Below are positions 21,216-32,302 of a DNA stretch of 64,000 nt, in pieces (the first letter of the stretch is position 1; each line of letters starts with the position of its first letter). The translations under genes and the position numbers were made by a program. Below the pieces are notes generated by a model. That model had not been told where the DNA came from. It did no database searches and saw nothing but the letters and a program-made list of their open reading frames with translations. Source of the stretch: Tricholoma matsutake (Eukaryota > Basidiomycota > Agaricomycetes > Agaricales > Tricholomataceae); contig AP026544.2 of the NCBI GenBank assembly GCA_026075535.2, positions 11,656,001 to 11,720,000 on the forward strand. The letters run 5' to 3'.

Positions 21216-22960
21216 ATGGCCAATAGACCAAGATCTGTATCTGACAGTGACTCCTTTACTGAACTAAACAAGTTGGACCAGGATGAATCTCTGCAAACAT
21301 CTGAACAGGGAAAACAGTGTTGCCCTAAAGCAGCAAAAAAAAGAATACCCAGTGATTATACTTCTATGCTAGATGATGTTCCACATTAACTGATGTGATC
21401 CCAAGAGGATGACTTGCAATCAATATGTCCCCCCTCCAACATTCTTGGAAGGTGTGGCAACAGATGGCTTGATGGCCCTCTCTAATACAAGAGGGGAGAA
21501 GAAGTGTTTGAAGGACATGGAAAGTCAGATGCACCTGCATGTTGAAGCATTTAAAAAATATGCAGACTGTTTTCTTGTCCCCATGACTATTGCTGACCTC
21601 CAATCAGTCCAAATGTCCAAAGAAGTCAAATTACAGCTGGATCGGTACTGCTTAGAAACATTGGAACCTCAGCCCCACTCCTGACCATTTTCTGCCATGT
21701 ATTATGATCTGAGCAAAACATTATTGTTTTGCTATATGGGCGATTGCTGGAAGGATGGGTTGGTAGAGGTAAGATTTCTCTTCATATTTTCATCCAATAT
21801 ATCTGATCATATTCATCTGAACCCCTCTATGCAACCTCTAGATAGTCAGTACAAGGATCAAACCTTGACAGACCTTGAAAAAGGTATAGGAGAAGGAAAA
21901 AAGGTAGTTCATGATGGGCTTCATGTGGGTGCAACTTGCTTCAGTGAAGCTAGAACTAAACCCCTTGGTTTTTAGGGTGACACCCTGAAGCTCTACCATG
22001 AAGCTACACAGATGCTCTGCTCCTGTGTCCATCCCAAGTTTGAAAAAGACCAAAGATACAACACAAAACCCAAAGAACTCCTTGATCCATGCCTCATGCA
22101 TTACCAGATCCAATCAAACCAAGCAGCTGGCACTTCAGAGGCAGAGGAGCGGAAAGGGGTGCTTCACCTGGTTCAAGGATGGATCCAGCAGAAACAGCCA
22201 GAAAAGGTAGGCCTTGGACATATCCCTATCTGCCCATTGACTCATGGTCTCCCCTTAAAAGGGTCTTTTCTTATCCTCGGAATTTACTCATAGTGGAATT
22301 GGCCTGGGTGGAATTTGGTGCTGGTACCATGCCACTCGACCTATCACCTTGGTTTTGGCCACCATTTTCAAGGAACTCTTTCCTAAAGAATATGAAGAAT
22401 TTAAGGCTGCTTTTGAGGCAGGGGTATGGTTGGAGGACGATCCTGGTCCATGGCTAGGACGAGCCATCATATACAAGGTGTTTTCTGTTATCTGCATGAA
22501 ATGTTAATCACAGGCTTCTTTTTGGGAGGCTTTGCTGCATGGGCCTTTTTTGGACTTGAAGGGATTACCAAGGGGGCTGTGGAAAGAATAACCCATGGGT
22601 CATCAGTTTTTGCCCCTGTAGGATGTCACTTCCTCAATTCCCACTTTGTTTCAATTGTTTTGGGATCAGCCTGAGGTGCTTTGGTCAGAATTTGACATTG
22701 TGGATGCCCGCACTTTGGTGCTAGGGCTATTGGACAGGGATGGTATAGAATCATCATGGAGGGATGGGAACTCATTCGGAACACTTTCAGCATTCAACAC
22801 AGTGTCATCACTTTGCGCAGGTAGGGGAGCTTCATATGGGACCCCTGGATCCATTATCACTAGGCAAACTTAATCACCAACTGATAACAGTAATGACAGT
22901 GCTATGTACTTTGAGGGCTTTCACACAATGTGTCCATTGCCTCCCATTCTGTGATGTGTC
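21216..22960 (+). pseudogene. Decayed multi-exon coding locus, possible 2OG-Fe dioxygenase-related family
   Basis: Coding-like pieces occur at 21216-21380 (MANRPRSVSDSDSFTELN), 21409-21684, 21840-21975, 21980-22200 and 22340-22480 (FKELFPKEYEEFKAAF, DPGPWLGRAIIYK), then 22620-22820 (WDQPEVLWSEFDIVD). The frames change and stops intervene, so introns and damage cannot be separated. The DPGPWLGRAIIYK segment reminds me of the region upstream of the iron-binding HxD motif in agaricomycete TET/JBP-like proteins, but no HxD is visible. Function is therefore unproven. Confidence 0.35.
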
Positions 22961-23225
22961 CTGATTGTGACAATGATTGTGCCATACAGAGGAGCATTGG
23001 GGTTTCATTCAGAACACTTTCAGCATTCAAAACAGTGTCATGATTTTGTGCAGGTAGGGGAGCTTCATATGGGACCCCTGGATCTATCATCACTAGGCAA
23101 ACTTAATTTCAAACTGATAACAGTAATCTCAATGCTACGTACTTTGAGGGCTTTCACCCAATGTGTGCATTGCCTCCTGTTCTGTTCTGTGTCCTAACTG
23201 TGACAATGACTGCATTGTACAGAGT
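22772..23225. repeat. Tandem duplication, unit about 233 bp
   Basis: TCATTCGGAACACTTTCAGC at 22772 and TCATTCAGAACACTTTCAGC at 23005 start two copies that stay alignable through GGGGAGCTTCATATGGGACC, CACTAGGCAAACTTAAT and GTACTTTGAGGGCTTTCAC to about 23220. It includes the 3' part of the preceding coding-like locus. Confidence 0.85.
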
Positions 23226-23587
23226 CCCACTTGCACAAATTGGGAACGGAGGACACTCAACCATTTAAGGTGTTCAACAGGATACAGTGACTGTCCATGT
23301 AGTCCATCAGATATTCTGGAAAGACAGTGGAGAAGGAGTTCCTCATTAGTCAGTGACCAATCTAAGAAATCTGAAATTCAAGTCCATATGATAAACAAGT
23401 AGCAAAAGCATGTAAATGGCCTACCATATTTGAGGACATCAATGTCCTCATAGGCTTTTTGGAGCACTGGGGCATTTTGCTTGCAATTTTCTGGGTCATG
23501 GGGGATACCTAATAGGAACCTGCATAGCCATCGCTGCAGACTTTCTGGGAGGGACTTCTCCAGGGGAGGAGGATCTACCCCTCTATA
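23226..23587. other. Spacer, nothing recognised
   Basis: No ORF, repeat or terminal structure that I can support. Confidence 0.3.
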
Positions 23588-25361
23588 CTAGCAACCCATG
23601 GTAACATCCTTTCTCAGTGAATCCAGAAACATAACCCCTTTATAAAAGGTCATGCTCTGAGCAGGCTCTGCAGAGTTAGCCATCCAAAGGTACATTTGTT
23701 GAACCATGTTGAGTAGGATCAATAAAGGCAGGCAGGCCTGATGCATGAGATACACTGTATGGTCCCTGCCAGCAACAAAGGCAATGAAGCCACTGTCCTC
23801 TTTTAGAAGCCATTTGGAAGATGGAGGAAGAGAGAAGGGGCAAGTATCGGTAGTAGTGGTTGGCCACCAACCATCTTCTAGCAAGTCCATGGTTCATGGG
23901 GATTGCAAATCTCTGGCTAGATGTTAAAATATATATAGTAAAAACCCTTGGCTGACATAATAATTTGATGACAATTCTAGAATAATCCCCTATCCAAGAT
24001 TACCATCCACTCTTCAGCGCTTTGTTGGATTAGAAGAAGTTCCAATTGACTTCCGCTTTGTCATATTTTGGGTATCACTTGGGAACACAATTCCAAACAC
24101 CTGGTTCACAGGTAGGAAACACTCCATTGGTTCTTCTGCCCCATCTTCAAGAAATACAGCTCGAGTATGATCATCCTGAAGGAAGTGAGTGGTTAATAGC
24201 TTACAACACAGCTTCTCTTGGTCATCTTGTGACCTCATTCTGTATTGCCATTAGCCACCTTCCCTGTTAGATGAGATAGGAGACAAAAGCATTATCCACT
24301 GAAACAAGCTTGCCAGGTCCATCCTCCTGCACGAGCTTGATTGTGTCAGTGAGGAACTCGACCAAAGCCTGTGCATCCAATTGCGCTAACTTGATTTCTT
24401 CTTGCCCATGCAGAGAAGGAGGGATGGATGGATTCCTGTATTGTTGACAGTTGATGACATTCAGGAGAAGCATCATAGAAAGCAGAGCAAAGATGTCAGT
24501 CATACCATCCATGGTGTCAAGAGCAGGGATGTGGCCTTGCTCTGTTGTGGTCAACTGAGCTTCTTCTGTGCTTTGGTGTGTCGTGATGGAATGGCACACA
24601 TAGCGAACATAATGGCAGAATGTTCAGCAAGCATCAGATTGCCTGTTACTCTGCGTTCCCCCTAGAAATGTATGGAACATTGCTCTACAAGTGTACACAA
24701 TGCTGCCTCTGGAAAAGAAGGCATCTGCCTCCCAGGCAGCTGAGGCCATGACAAGAAGAGTCATGGAGAATTGCAGACTGTATAATCTAGAGGACCATGT
24801 TGTTAACAACAGATGAAAGTAGATCAGACACAAGTTGCTCCTACAGTCTGGTATTTGGTTCTAACACTATGCCTTCATGCTGTGCAGTATCATCCTTCAA
24901 CATTGCATATGCCTTTCCACTGCATAGTCTCAGGTGTATGGAGAGCCCATCTGGGTCCATTGAAAAATTTACCAGAGCTCCACTAGTCGCTGCTCCACAC
25001 CAGGATGCCCATTCCTGATGGGTAAATATGTCTTGACAAAAGCTGTGACCTTTTGTTGCCTTCCATGCAAGCCGACTGGAATCTGCTGTGTTCTCAAGCG
25101 AGGTCTTTACACTCCCCCCCCCCAATCCGAGTGGACTCTGCTCAGACACTCAGACTGTCTGAGTACTGTCCGAGGACTTTGCTCGGACTTTGTTCGGACT
25201 TCTTTGGCTGAAAGTCCTGCCAAACTAAATGTCCAGTCCAAGCTGAGTCTGAGCTGAGTCCTTGGACTGTCTGAGCGTCCCAGCGGAGTCTGAGTGGACC
25301 AGGACTCATACAGTCCTAGGACTGGCCAAGTTGCTTATATAATTGACTGAAAAATCAGTGG

Positions 25362-25446
25362 CTACTGCAGGGATTGAACCCTCATAGTCACATGATAAAG
25401 TACATTTAAGGCAACAATATAACCGTTAGACTAAAGTATCATTACA
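25362..25446 (-). promoter_or_regulatory. tRNA-like module, left side of TIR element 2
   Basis: Minus-strand A box TAGTCTAACGG (25433-25423) and B box GGGTTCAATCC (25381-25371), 42 bp apart. This is the closest of the four to a real tRNA (CTTTAGTCTAACGGTTA...GAGGGTTCAATCCCTGC), but the acceptor stem does not close convincingly. It points outward to the left terminus. Confidence 0.6.
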
Positions 25447-26272
25447 GGTAGATAGTTTTATCTCTCTATGTACCGCCCCAGCTGTGATGACAAATCAACA
25501 CAGCTGCATCACCAATGATGATGCCAGCTCATCATCAATCATCATTGTTCACCACCAACCACCACCACCACCACCACTTGACAACAATGCCTCCCTCCCA
25601 TGTCCCGCTGCTGCCACTGCCCCCTGAACACCCCACAGCCATGGGCCCCATGCCAGCACACGATGAAATGGGCCCAAACAACGATAGAGTTGTTTGGGCC
25701 CCAGGTGAGTTTTTTCTTTTTTCTTTTCTCATGTTTTCTTTAAGCTAACACATTTTTTCATTAATTATAGGTTATATCTATACTGTAGCAGCACAATGAC
25801 CCCAAAACCACCAAACAAGGAACAACAATGAGACCACGACCCAGCAGCCACCCCCGCCAGTGTGAGCAACTGCTTGCATGGGGGAGAGCAGCTGCTAACG
25901 ACGACGATGACCACAGTGAACGACAACACCACCTGCCCCACCACTGCTCATAGGGTGGATGATGGGTGGAACAACAACAATTATGGGAGACCCCAACGAT
26001 AGCCAGTACCCCCCTAACTGCCACAGGCAACTGCTCGCAGGGTGGATGGGGGGTGTGAGAGTGCAGGTAACGACAGGGAGACAAAAAAGGCCCAAGAGAC
26101 GTCAATGTCTCTTGGGTTCTAGATAAGTTTTTTGTTTCCTTTTCTCATTTCATTTTTTGATTCTAACCAACTTTTTTTAGGTACAAACTACTACTGGCGA
26201 CGATGACAATGGGGGGACACCACCACCACCACTGCTGCGAGCCCCTGCTCACAGGGTGGAAGGTGAGGGTGA

Positions 26273-26395
26273 AGAGACAAGGGGGAAGGGAGATGAGAGG
26301 GAAGGGAGATGAGAGGGAAGGGAGATGAGAGGGAAGGGAGACGAGAGGGAATGGAGACGAGAGGGAAGGGAGATGAGGGGGAAGGGAGACGACAA
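26273..26395 (+). repeat. Purine minisatellite, 16-bp unit
   Basis: About seven near-identical copies of GGGAAGGGAGATGAGA, pure purine apart from one T or C per unit. It lies inside TIR element 2. Element 1 has a comparable but less regular purine block at 1200-1375. Confidence 0.85.
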
Positions 26396-26719
26396 CACCC
26401 ACCCCATGCCTATGAGCATCTACTTGTGGGGTGGTTCAGGGGGGAGAAGAATGGGGACAGGAGAGTGAGAGGGCCAGGGGACAACCCAGGGAGAGATGAA
26501 CGCCACCACGAGCAACTGTTGCTCGTGGTGGGTGTTTTTAATTTATTTTTATTATTGATAGTTACGGCCCCCTCCCCTTGAGCTTGCAAGGGGAGGGCTT
26601 AGTATTATTTAATTACCCATATTAATTACCCCTCGCACAGATGCGAGGGGGTCAATTTAATAATCTATTCATGATATATATAAAAATTAGATTTCAGTAA
26701 TAAATAGATATGATGTATG

Positions 26720-26812
26720 TAAACTACTTGGCTTAAGTGGTAGAGTGTGCATGTGTTGTCGTCACGTGATTGCTAGTCCAGAAGGCTGTTGGTTCAATTC
26801 CTGCTGTGCACA
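26720..26812 (+). promoter_or_regulatory. tRNA-like module, right side of TIR element 2
   Basis: A box TGGCTTAAGTGG (26729-26740) and B box GGTTCAATTCC (26791-26801). The downstream sequence CTGCTGTGCACACATTATTTTGTGAG resembles the right module of element 1. It points outward to the right terminus. Confidence 0.6.
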
Positions 26813-27323
26813 CATTATTTTGTGAGACTTATAAGACTTTCTCTAAGACTGGAACTCGGACTTTACTTGGACAGTACTTTAGAAGGTGTAAATAAATACA
26901 CAATTGATGTTGTCCAAGCAAAGTCCGAGTGCAGTCCGAGTGTCTGAGCAGTGTCCAAGCAGAGTCCAAGCAGAGTCCAAGCAGAGTCCAAGCAGAGTCT
27001 GAGTGTCTGAGTGTCCGAGCAGAGTCCAAGCAGAGTCCACTCGGACTGGGGGGGGGGGGAGTGTAAAGTACGGTCTCAAGCCGGTGTGGGGAATCCCCTG
27101 GAAAGTAATGTGCAAGGAGGCTTTTCCCACCATCTCCTTTAACATGGCTATTAAGCAAAGATTGCATGATTCCAGAAACAACCCTGTCTTCCTCCAAAGA
27201 CTGATCTGGATATGGATCCTCTCAGAAATGAATGGTTTAGACAGGCATAATAAATATCTCACCTTGTATATCTATGACATACTGCATGTCACCATGTCCA
27301 AGCATGTCAACAAAAATGCTTGA

Positions 27324-27465
27324 CCGCATTCGACACGATATCGTGCTTGGTAGACTTGGTTGGGAGTGGTCGCACTGCTTCTGGGACCTCGTGTGAGTTA
27401 TCCGATGTGATTAGAATGTGGTCAAAATGATGAATCGGCCTTTGAGCCGAGGAGACAACCTATCA
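27324..27465 (-). repeat. Fragment of a gypsy-2-family LTR
   Basis: Matches the last 140 bp or so (plus-strand order) of the LTRs at 2325-3511, 32303-33473 and 41426-42605, ending GAGGAGACAACCTATCA. It is joined directly to the truncated gypsy-1 copy B. Confidence 0.75.
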
Positions 27466-29249
27466 CCACTAAAAAGCTTAATTGCAGGCAAGCGCATTGG
27501 GCACTATTCCTATCGCATTTTGATTTTCACTTGGTCCACAAAGTGGGAAGCTTAATGAGGAAAGCAGATGCATTATCCAGATGTATTGATCGTAAAAGGG
27601 GGGTGGAGGAGGACAATAAGAATGTTACCTTACTCAAATCCGAATACTTTCGCATTTGTGCTATGTGTCAAGGGCATCTATTAATAGATAGCTCAGAAGC
27701 GGAAATGTTGTCTAAAATTAGACAATGTTCAGAAATGGATGATGAAGTAGTGGAAGCCATGAAAGCTCTGAAGGGAGAGAAGAAAGGTAATATCAAAGGA
27801 GATGAAAGGGCTGAGGAACAAGGGTTGGTGTTGTTTTGAGGAAAAGTGTATGTACCGAAGGATCAGGATTTGTGAAGGGAGATCGTCTGGTTACATCACA
27901 ATATGCCAATTGCTGGACACCCAGGAAGATGGAAGATATTGGAATTAGTAATGAGAAATTATTGGTGGCCCAGAATTTCGAAGTATGTGTTGGGGTATGT
28001 GGATGGATGTGATATGTGCATGAGGGGGAAAGAATTTCCAGAAAAACCTGCAGGAAAATTAATGCTGAACCCTATACCTAAAGCACCGTGGCGAGATATA
28101 TCTGTGGATTTTATTACCGGATTACCTGAGGCTCAAGGGTACAATGCAATATTTGTAGTATGCGACCGCTTCACAAAGGAGGTCCATATTATTCCTACTA
28201 CTACAGAAACCTCATCATTGGGCTGGGTGCGCCTCTATCTAAATCAGGTATGGCAGTTACATGGGTTACCCAATACCATTATCTCTGATCGCAGACCACA
28301 ATTTTCTTCCGCATTTATGCGAGAACTAAACAACATATTGGGAATTCAAACTAAATTATCTATGGCATACCACCCGCAGACTGATGGGCAGACAGAGAGA
28401 ATGAACCAGGAGTTGGAGCAGTACCTATGTAGGTTTGTCAACTACTGACAAACCAACTGGCCTGAATGGCTGGCAATTGCCAAATTTTCCCACAATAACA
28501 AATTCCATTCAGCTACTCGTATGTCACCCTTTTTCGCAAATTATGGATATCATCCTCGCATGGGAGTAGAACCCAGAAGGGAAGTCAAAGTACAGTTGGT
28601 AGAAGACTTTGTATCTAAGATGCAAAAGGTACAAGAGGAAGCAGAGGCAGCATTGAAGAAAGCATGTGATGACATGATGTGACACACGGATTGTACTCGA
28701 GCACATGCTCCAGAGTACAAAGTTGGTGACTTGGTATGGCTAAGTACCAAGGATCTGAATATTCCATGACCTTCGAGGAAACTTACGGAGAAACAAGTTG
28801 GCCCATATGCGATCTCTAAAGTGATCTCGCCTAATGCAGTAGTGCTAAAATTACCCTGATCATTCTAGATTGATCCCAAGATTAACATATCCCGCCTATG
28901 CCCTTACCGCCCACCCACTATTCCTGGCCAACAAACTACTCCACAACCTCCAATAATAGTAGAAGGTGCTCCAGAATATATAGTTGAAGAAATTCTAGAC
29001 TCACGTCTTTGACGGAACAAATTGGAGTTCTTAATAAAGTGGAAAAACTATACCAATGAAAATAATTTGTTGGAACCCGAAGATAATTGTAAGCGAGCAC
29101 GTAACGCGATTGCCCAATTCTTTAAACGTAATCCAAATGCTCCACATTGCATTGTGAGAATGGTGTATGAGGGGATGAAATTCCGGCCTTACCAAAATTT
29201 CACAGAGGGGACAAACATAATATTTTCTCACCTGGAAGTCGAGGCATAG
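27466..29249 (+). pseudogene. pol: Gypsy-1 copy B pol remnant: RNase H end, integrase, chromodomain
   Basis: Reads FHLVHKVGSLMRKADALSRC, then after TGA codons near 27837 and 27873 the integrase ([50 protein letters not shown]), TGA at 28448, more TGA codons near 28680, 28768 and 29010, and a chromodomain end (FLIKWKNYTNENN). All these stops are TGA. The integrase keeps D, D and E at the visible catalytic positions. Confidence 0.9.
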
Positions 29250-29260
29250 AAGGGGGGTAA

Positions 29261-29662
29261 TGTTAGGAAACCACCCCATTACCTAATAAAATTTCATTTT
29301 TATTTTATTATGTCAAATTACGCTACATGATGCCAAATTATGCTACACTTTGATAGTGTGAGAATTTTATTTCGCACGCATCAATATGTATGTGCATGTG
29401 CGAATGCGTCGGTAACAACAATGTACAATATATATAACATAGTATATAAACCCTAAATATATGCCTAGGGGACCCCAGTTGTGTTCTCTGAGGTATTCCA
29501 CCTACATTTTTGGTGTGAAAGGCCTTTCTCAACAAACTCACCTATTAATAACCCCTCACATCAAAACCATCAATTCCCCCATCATGAGCGTGGATCCTGC
29601 CCCCTTCTTGTAGAGAGAACCCACATGGTCTTAGCTAGCAGATAGTGGGTGTTGCCCTAACA
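29261..29662 (+). repeat. Gypsy-1 copy B 3' LTR
   Basis: 402 bp, TGTTAGG...CCTAACA. Contains AGTTGTGTTCT at 29477-29487 and an upstream TATATAAA box, as in the other four LTRs. Confidence 0.93.
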
Positions 29663-29830
29663 TGTGCAAGGGGTACCTGGGATGTTGATCTGTGACACAG
29701 GGGTTGGGGGGGGGTCCTACTGGCCAGCCTAAAAATATTTTCTACATATGGCTCAGAAGTGCATTTGTAAGCATCAGGACTCAAAGAACATGAAGCTAGT
29801 AGACGTAAAATGAGAAATCCAACTGATTCT
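29663..29830 (+). repeat. Dispersed repeat with a G-run (partner at 55740-55920)
   Basis: AAGGGGTACCTGGGATGTTG, ATCTGTGACACAGG and a run of G are repeated in inverse orientation at 55868-55919, and similarity continues through ATGGCTCA(G/T)AA...AGTAGACRTAAA. The element's outer limits are not defined. Confidence 0.6.
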
Positions 29831-29967
29831 TCTTCATTCTTTTCATGTTTAAAGCATTTCAGACAGAAAATATGTCTCAGTCACATAAAGTGCAATCAAT
29901 TTTATTTAAGTTTGATCAATATGACAACATGTGATAACAGAAACAAAAGTACGATGAATCACATACA

Positions 29968-32302
29968 ATGAGATGCCCAGATTGCAATGAAGATAGATGT
30001 GTTGGAACAGGTGGTCCAAAAAATCTTGCCAGCCACTGGGGGGGAAAACTATGCCACAATGGGCAGGAAAGGAAGGCCCAGTTGAAAAAGCAGGGTAGAA
30101 CACAGATATTGTTCAACATTGGTATCACGAAGGCCACAGCTAAACCGAAAAACATAGTCACAGCTACCTCATCCCAGTCTCTAATCCATGCTGCCACGCC
30201 AGCCAGCGAACAGCAAGGACTAGTCCATGATGTCAACACATGTGAAAGGAAAGGCTGTTTGACAGCATGGGGATTACTCCAAAGGCTACGCGATGCCGCA
30301 GGGGGTCTTGAGTTATTGCCTGGAGTGCCTGAAGCCAGAGACTATGATGAGTTGGCATCATTTAGTCATGAAGGAGCTGTGTTTGAGTTGGCCGCTGTTA
30401 GTGATGATGAAGTCTGGGAGGCAGTAAACCCTCAACTCGACCGATTACTAGGTTTTGGATGACTGAAGGATGAAATCTGCACATTAATCCAGCAAGGGCT
30501 GAAAGGGGTGAAAGGACTATGTGGATTCTTGGAATATCTTGTAGAAGAGAAAGTGATAGTGGGAGGTCTATTGGAAGGAAAGGTCACCATTCTCCTCAAC
30601 ATGATGAATCAGTAAGACAGCACCTAACTGATGATAAGTTGACTGATCTATGACCCAGGTTAATGCCATGCAGCACAGGCAGTCAGATGAAGCCTATTGA
30701 CATTGACTTGGAAGTTGAGAGGCATTCGGCTGAGTGTGTCACCACCAAACTAGCCAGTTCTGCTTCCACAAATCTGACTTCACACTGTCATGGCATTCAT
30801 CTAGTTATGCAACCTGGCATCAGCCCATATGAAAGCTATCCATTTATGCTACATGCAAAGCTTAAACTTCCTTGGAATATTTGTATCATGAATGATCAAC
30901 TCACCCTCTTGTCTATCCATTGCCATGGCTACATAAGCCCAACTATGAAGTCTCATGCTTGTCGAGAATGTGAGAAGCTCCTAATGCACAATGTTGTTGA
31001 AGGAATCATGGACTGAATGAGGGATGGCATGCATGAGAACTCTATGCTCGCCTACTAACCAATCGGAGGGTTAATTGAAATTGTATGGCATAAGAACAAT
31101 CAGCTGAATGTATTGCAAATAACAAAGCATACCATATCACGATGGCTCGCCACACATGCTAGGACTCTCGATGATTATAAGAAGTTTGTGATGGCATTAA
31201 GTGAAGGGAAAACACAGAGAGTTGATGCTCTAATTCATGTGGGGTTGAGGTGGGGTGCAGGAATATGTGGGTTGCTGCAATTGCTTGATCATGCAAACCA
31301 GGGTCTCTATAAACCTAAGGGCTTTATGGAAGAAGAGATGCTTCATGGCATCTTGTTCCTGCGGCTTGGCGGCTCCCGTGTGGCAATGCTAGCACACTGA
31401 ACCCTCGGTTCCCCATTGGTTTCAACCCTGAGACAAAATAATCCCATTTTGCCTCTCATTGTATCACCAGGAAGTCCAACATTGCAAGAGATTCAGCAGC
31501 CTTTAAAAATAGAGATGTAACAGGGGCATATGGATATGTTCCAATGATAGATAAAGTTGCTATTGAAGTGCATTCATGCTGGGATCCCACAACAAACAAC
31601 ATACTCAGTTTATGTCAGGAACACACAGCTCACCTCAGTCTGAAATTCTGCTCAATCAACAATGTCAAAGTGCTATTCCGAGGTATTTTGGATGGAGAAT
31701 GTCATTATGCAAAAGAGGTGCATGTGTCATGATAATCCCATTTGTACATCTACTAAACCGGACTTCTAGGCATCTGTCTTTTCCATTGGATTGTTATCTG
31801 GTGATCGCCACATCGCTGGATCTCGACCATTTTTAGCTTTGGAAACTTGCAAGAGAGAGGATGGTGAGGTACATGGACGACTCATTTCTCTCGTTATCGA
31901 TGCATGTGTTGCTGAGATGAAGTCAATTGGTGTCTCAATGTATTGCATTTAGTGTTTCAAGGTCCGGTCTTTTGCTGTTTTGCTGTATCTCAGCAATGAC
32001 TGGATGAAATCATTTCATCAAAGAGAGGACCCCCCATCATTTTCAGTTCTCTATCCATGATTAAATTTTGTGATTATGTTGACAATCACTGACCAGAATT
32101 CTTATGTTCCAGAGATGACCCCCTGGTCTTTGGCCAGATCTATCTGCTCAAATATTTTCATGATTTTATCTTATTGTTTGAGGTAGTGGGAGGCAGTTTG
32201 AATTTTAAAAAGACTGCAAAATACTGCAACCCAAATGGACCTCGAAACACTAATTGCATTGCCTCTGATGGTGAGAGTCACCATGGTGCTTCACTTACAG
32301 TG
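29968..32302 (+). pseudogene. Decayed uncharacterised agaricomycete gene, 5' portion (split by gypsy-2)
   Basis: An ORF opens at 29968 with a zinc-finger-like start (MRCPDCNEDRCVGTGG, NLASHWGGKLCHNGQ; a BED-like C-x2-C...H...C), followed by decayed coding stretches: 30663-31016 (PFMLHAKLKLPWNICIM), 31113-31400 (HTISRWLATHARTLDDYKKF, LLQLLDHANQGLYKPKGF), 31544-31732 and 32226-32300 (NCIASDGESHHGASLT). The continuation is at 42608-42955. From memory it matches a large unnamed multicopy family in agaricomycetes with a DGE...GDDD.T.DKDWKH core. A mobile-element origin is possible (BED-like finger, multicopy) but not shown. Confidence 0.6.

Larger units (their letters stand above)
25100..27073. 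mobile_element. Non-coding TIR element 2 (hAT-like, 8-bp TSD) carrying two tRNA-like modules
   Basis: TSD TCTCAAGC at 25092-25099 and 27074-27081. Left end GAGGTCTTTACACTCC is identical to that of element 1; right end read inward is CCGTACTTTACACTCC. Subterminal arrays of (C)AAGCAGAGTC / GACTCTGCTC and GTCTGAGTGTCTGAGTGTCC occur at both ends. Interior: C-rich block, purine minisatellite, inverted GCAACTGTTGCTCG pieces, no ORF. 1974 bp. It shares layout but little sequence with element 1, so these are two subfamilies. Confidence 0.8.
23588..27262 (-). pseudogene. Decayed multi-exon gene interrupted by TIR element 2 (possible JmjC-like family)
   Basis: Coding order on the minus strand: about 27197-27074 (SGIMQSLLN...FPGDSPHRLE), then across the TIR element 25099-24841 (NTADSSRLAWKATKG, FSMDPDGLSIHLRLC, GIVLEPNTRL), 24833-24270 (SLQFSMTLLVMASAAWEAD, CRAMFHTFLGG), 24170-24090 (DDHTRAVFLEDGAEEP) and 23890-23588 (SKWLLKEDSGFIAFVAGRD). 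The reading frame is continuous across the insertion once one 8-bp duplication is removed. Breaks include TAG at about 24843 and TGA at about 24624. The DPDGLS...GIVLEPNT arrangement recalls agaricomycete JmjC-like cupins, but the iron ligands are not evident; treat as unknown. Confidence 0.45.
27466..29662 (+). mobile_element. Gypsy-1 copy B, 5'-truncated
   Basis: Starts inside RNase H (CCACTAAAAAGCTTAAT) and continues through integrase, chromodomain and polypurine tract to a full 3' LTR. Same family as copies A and C but on the plus strand. No 5' LTR, gag, protease or RT remain. Confidence 0.93.

Noticed and set aside
23588..27262. KDZ transposase
   Set aside because: None of the motifs I would expect of the KDZ core are visible in the translated pieces.
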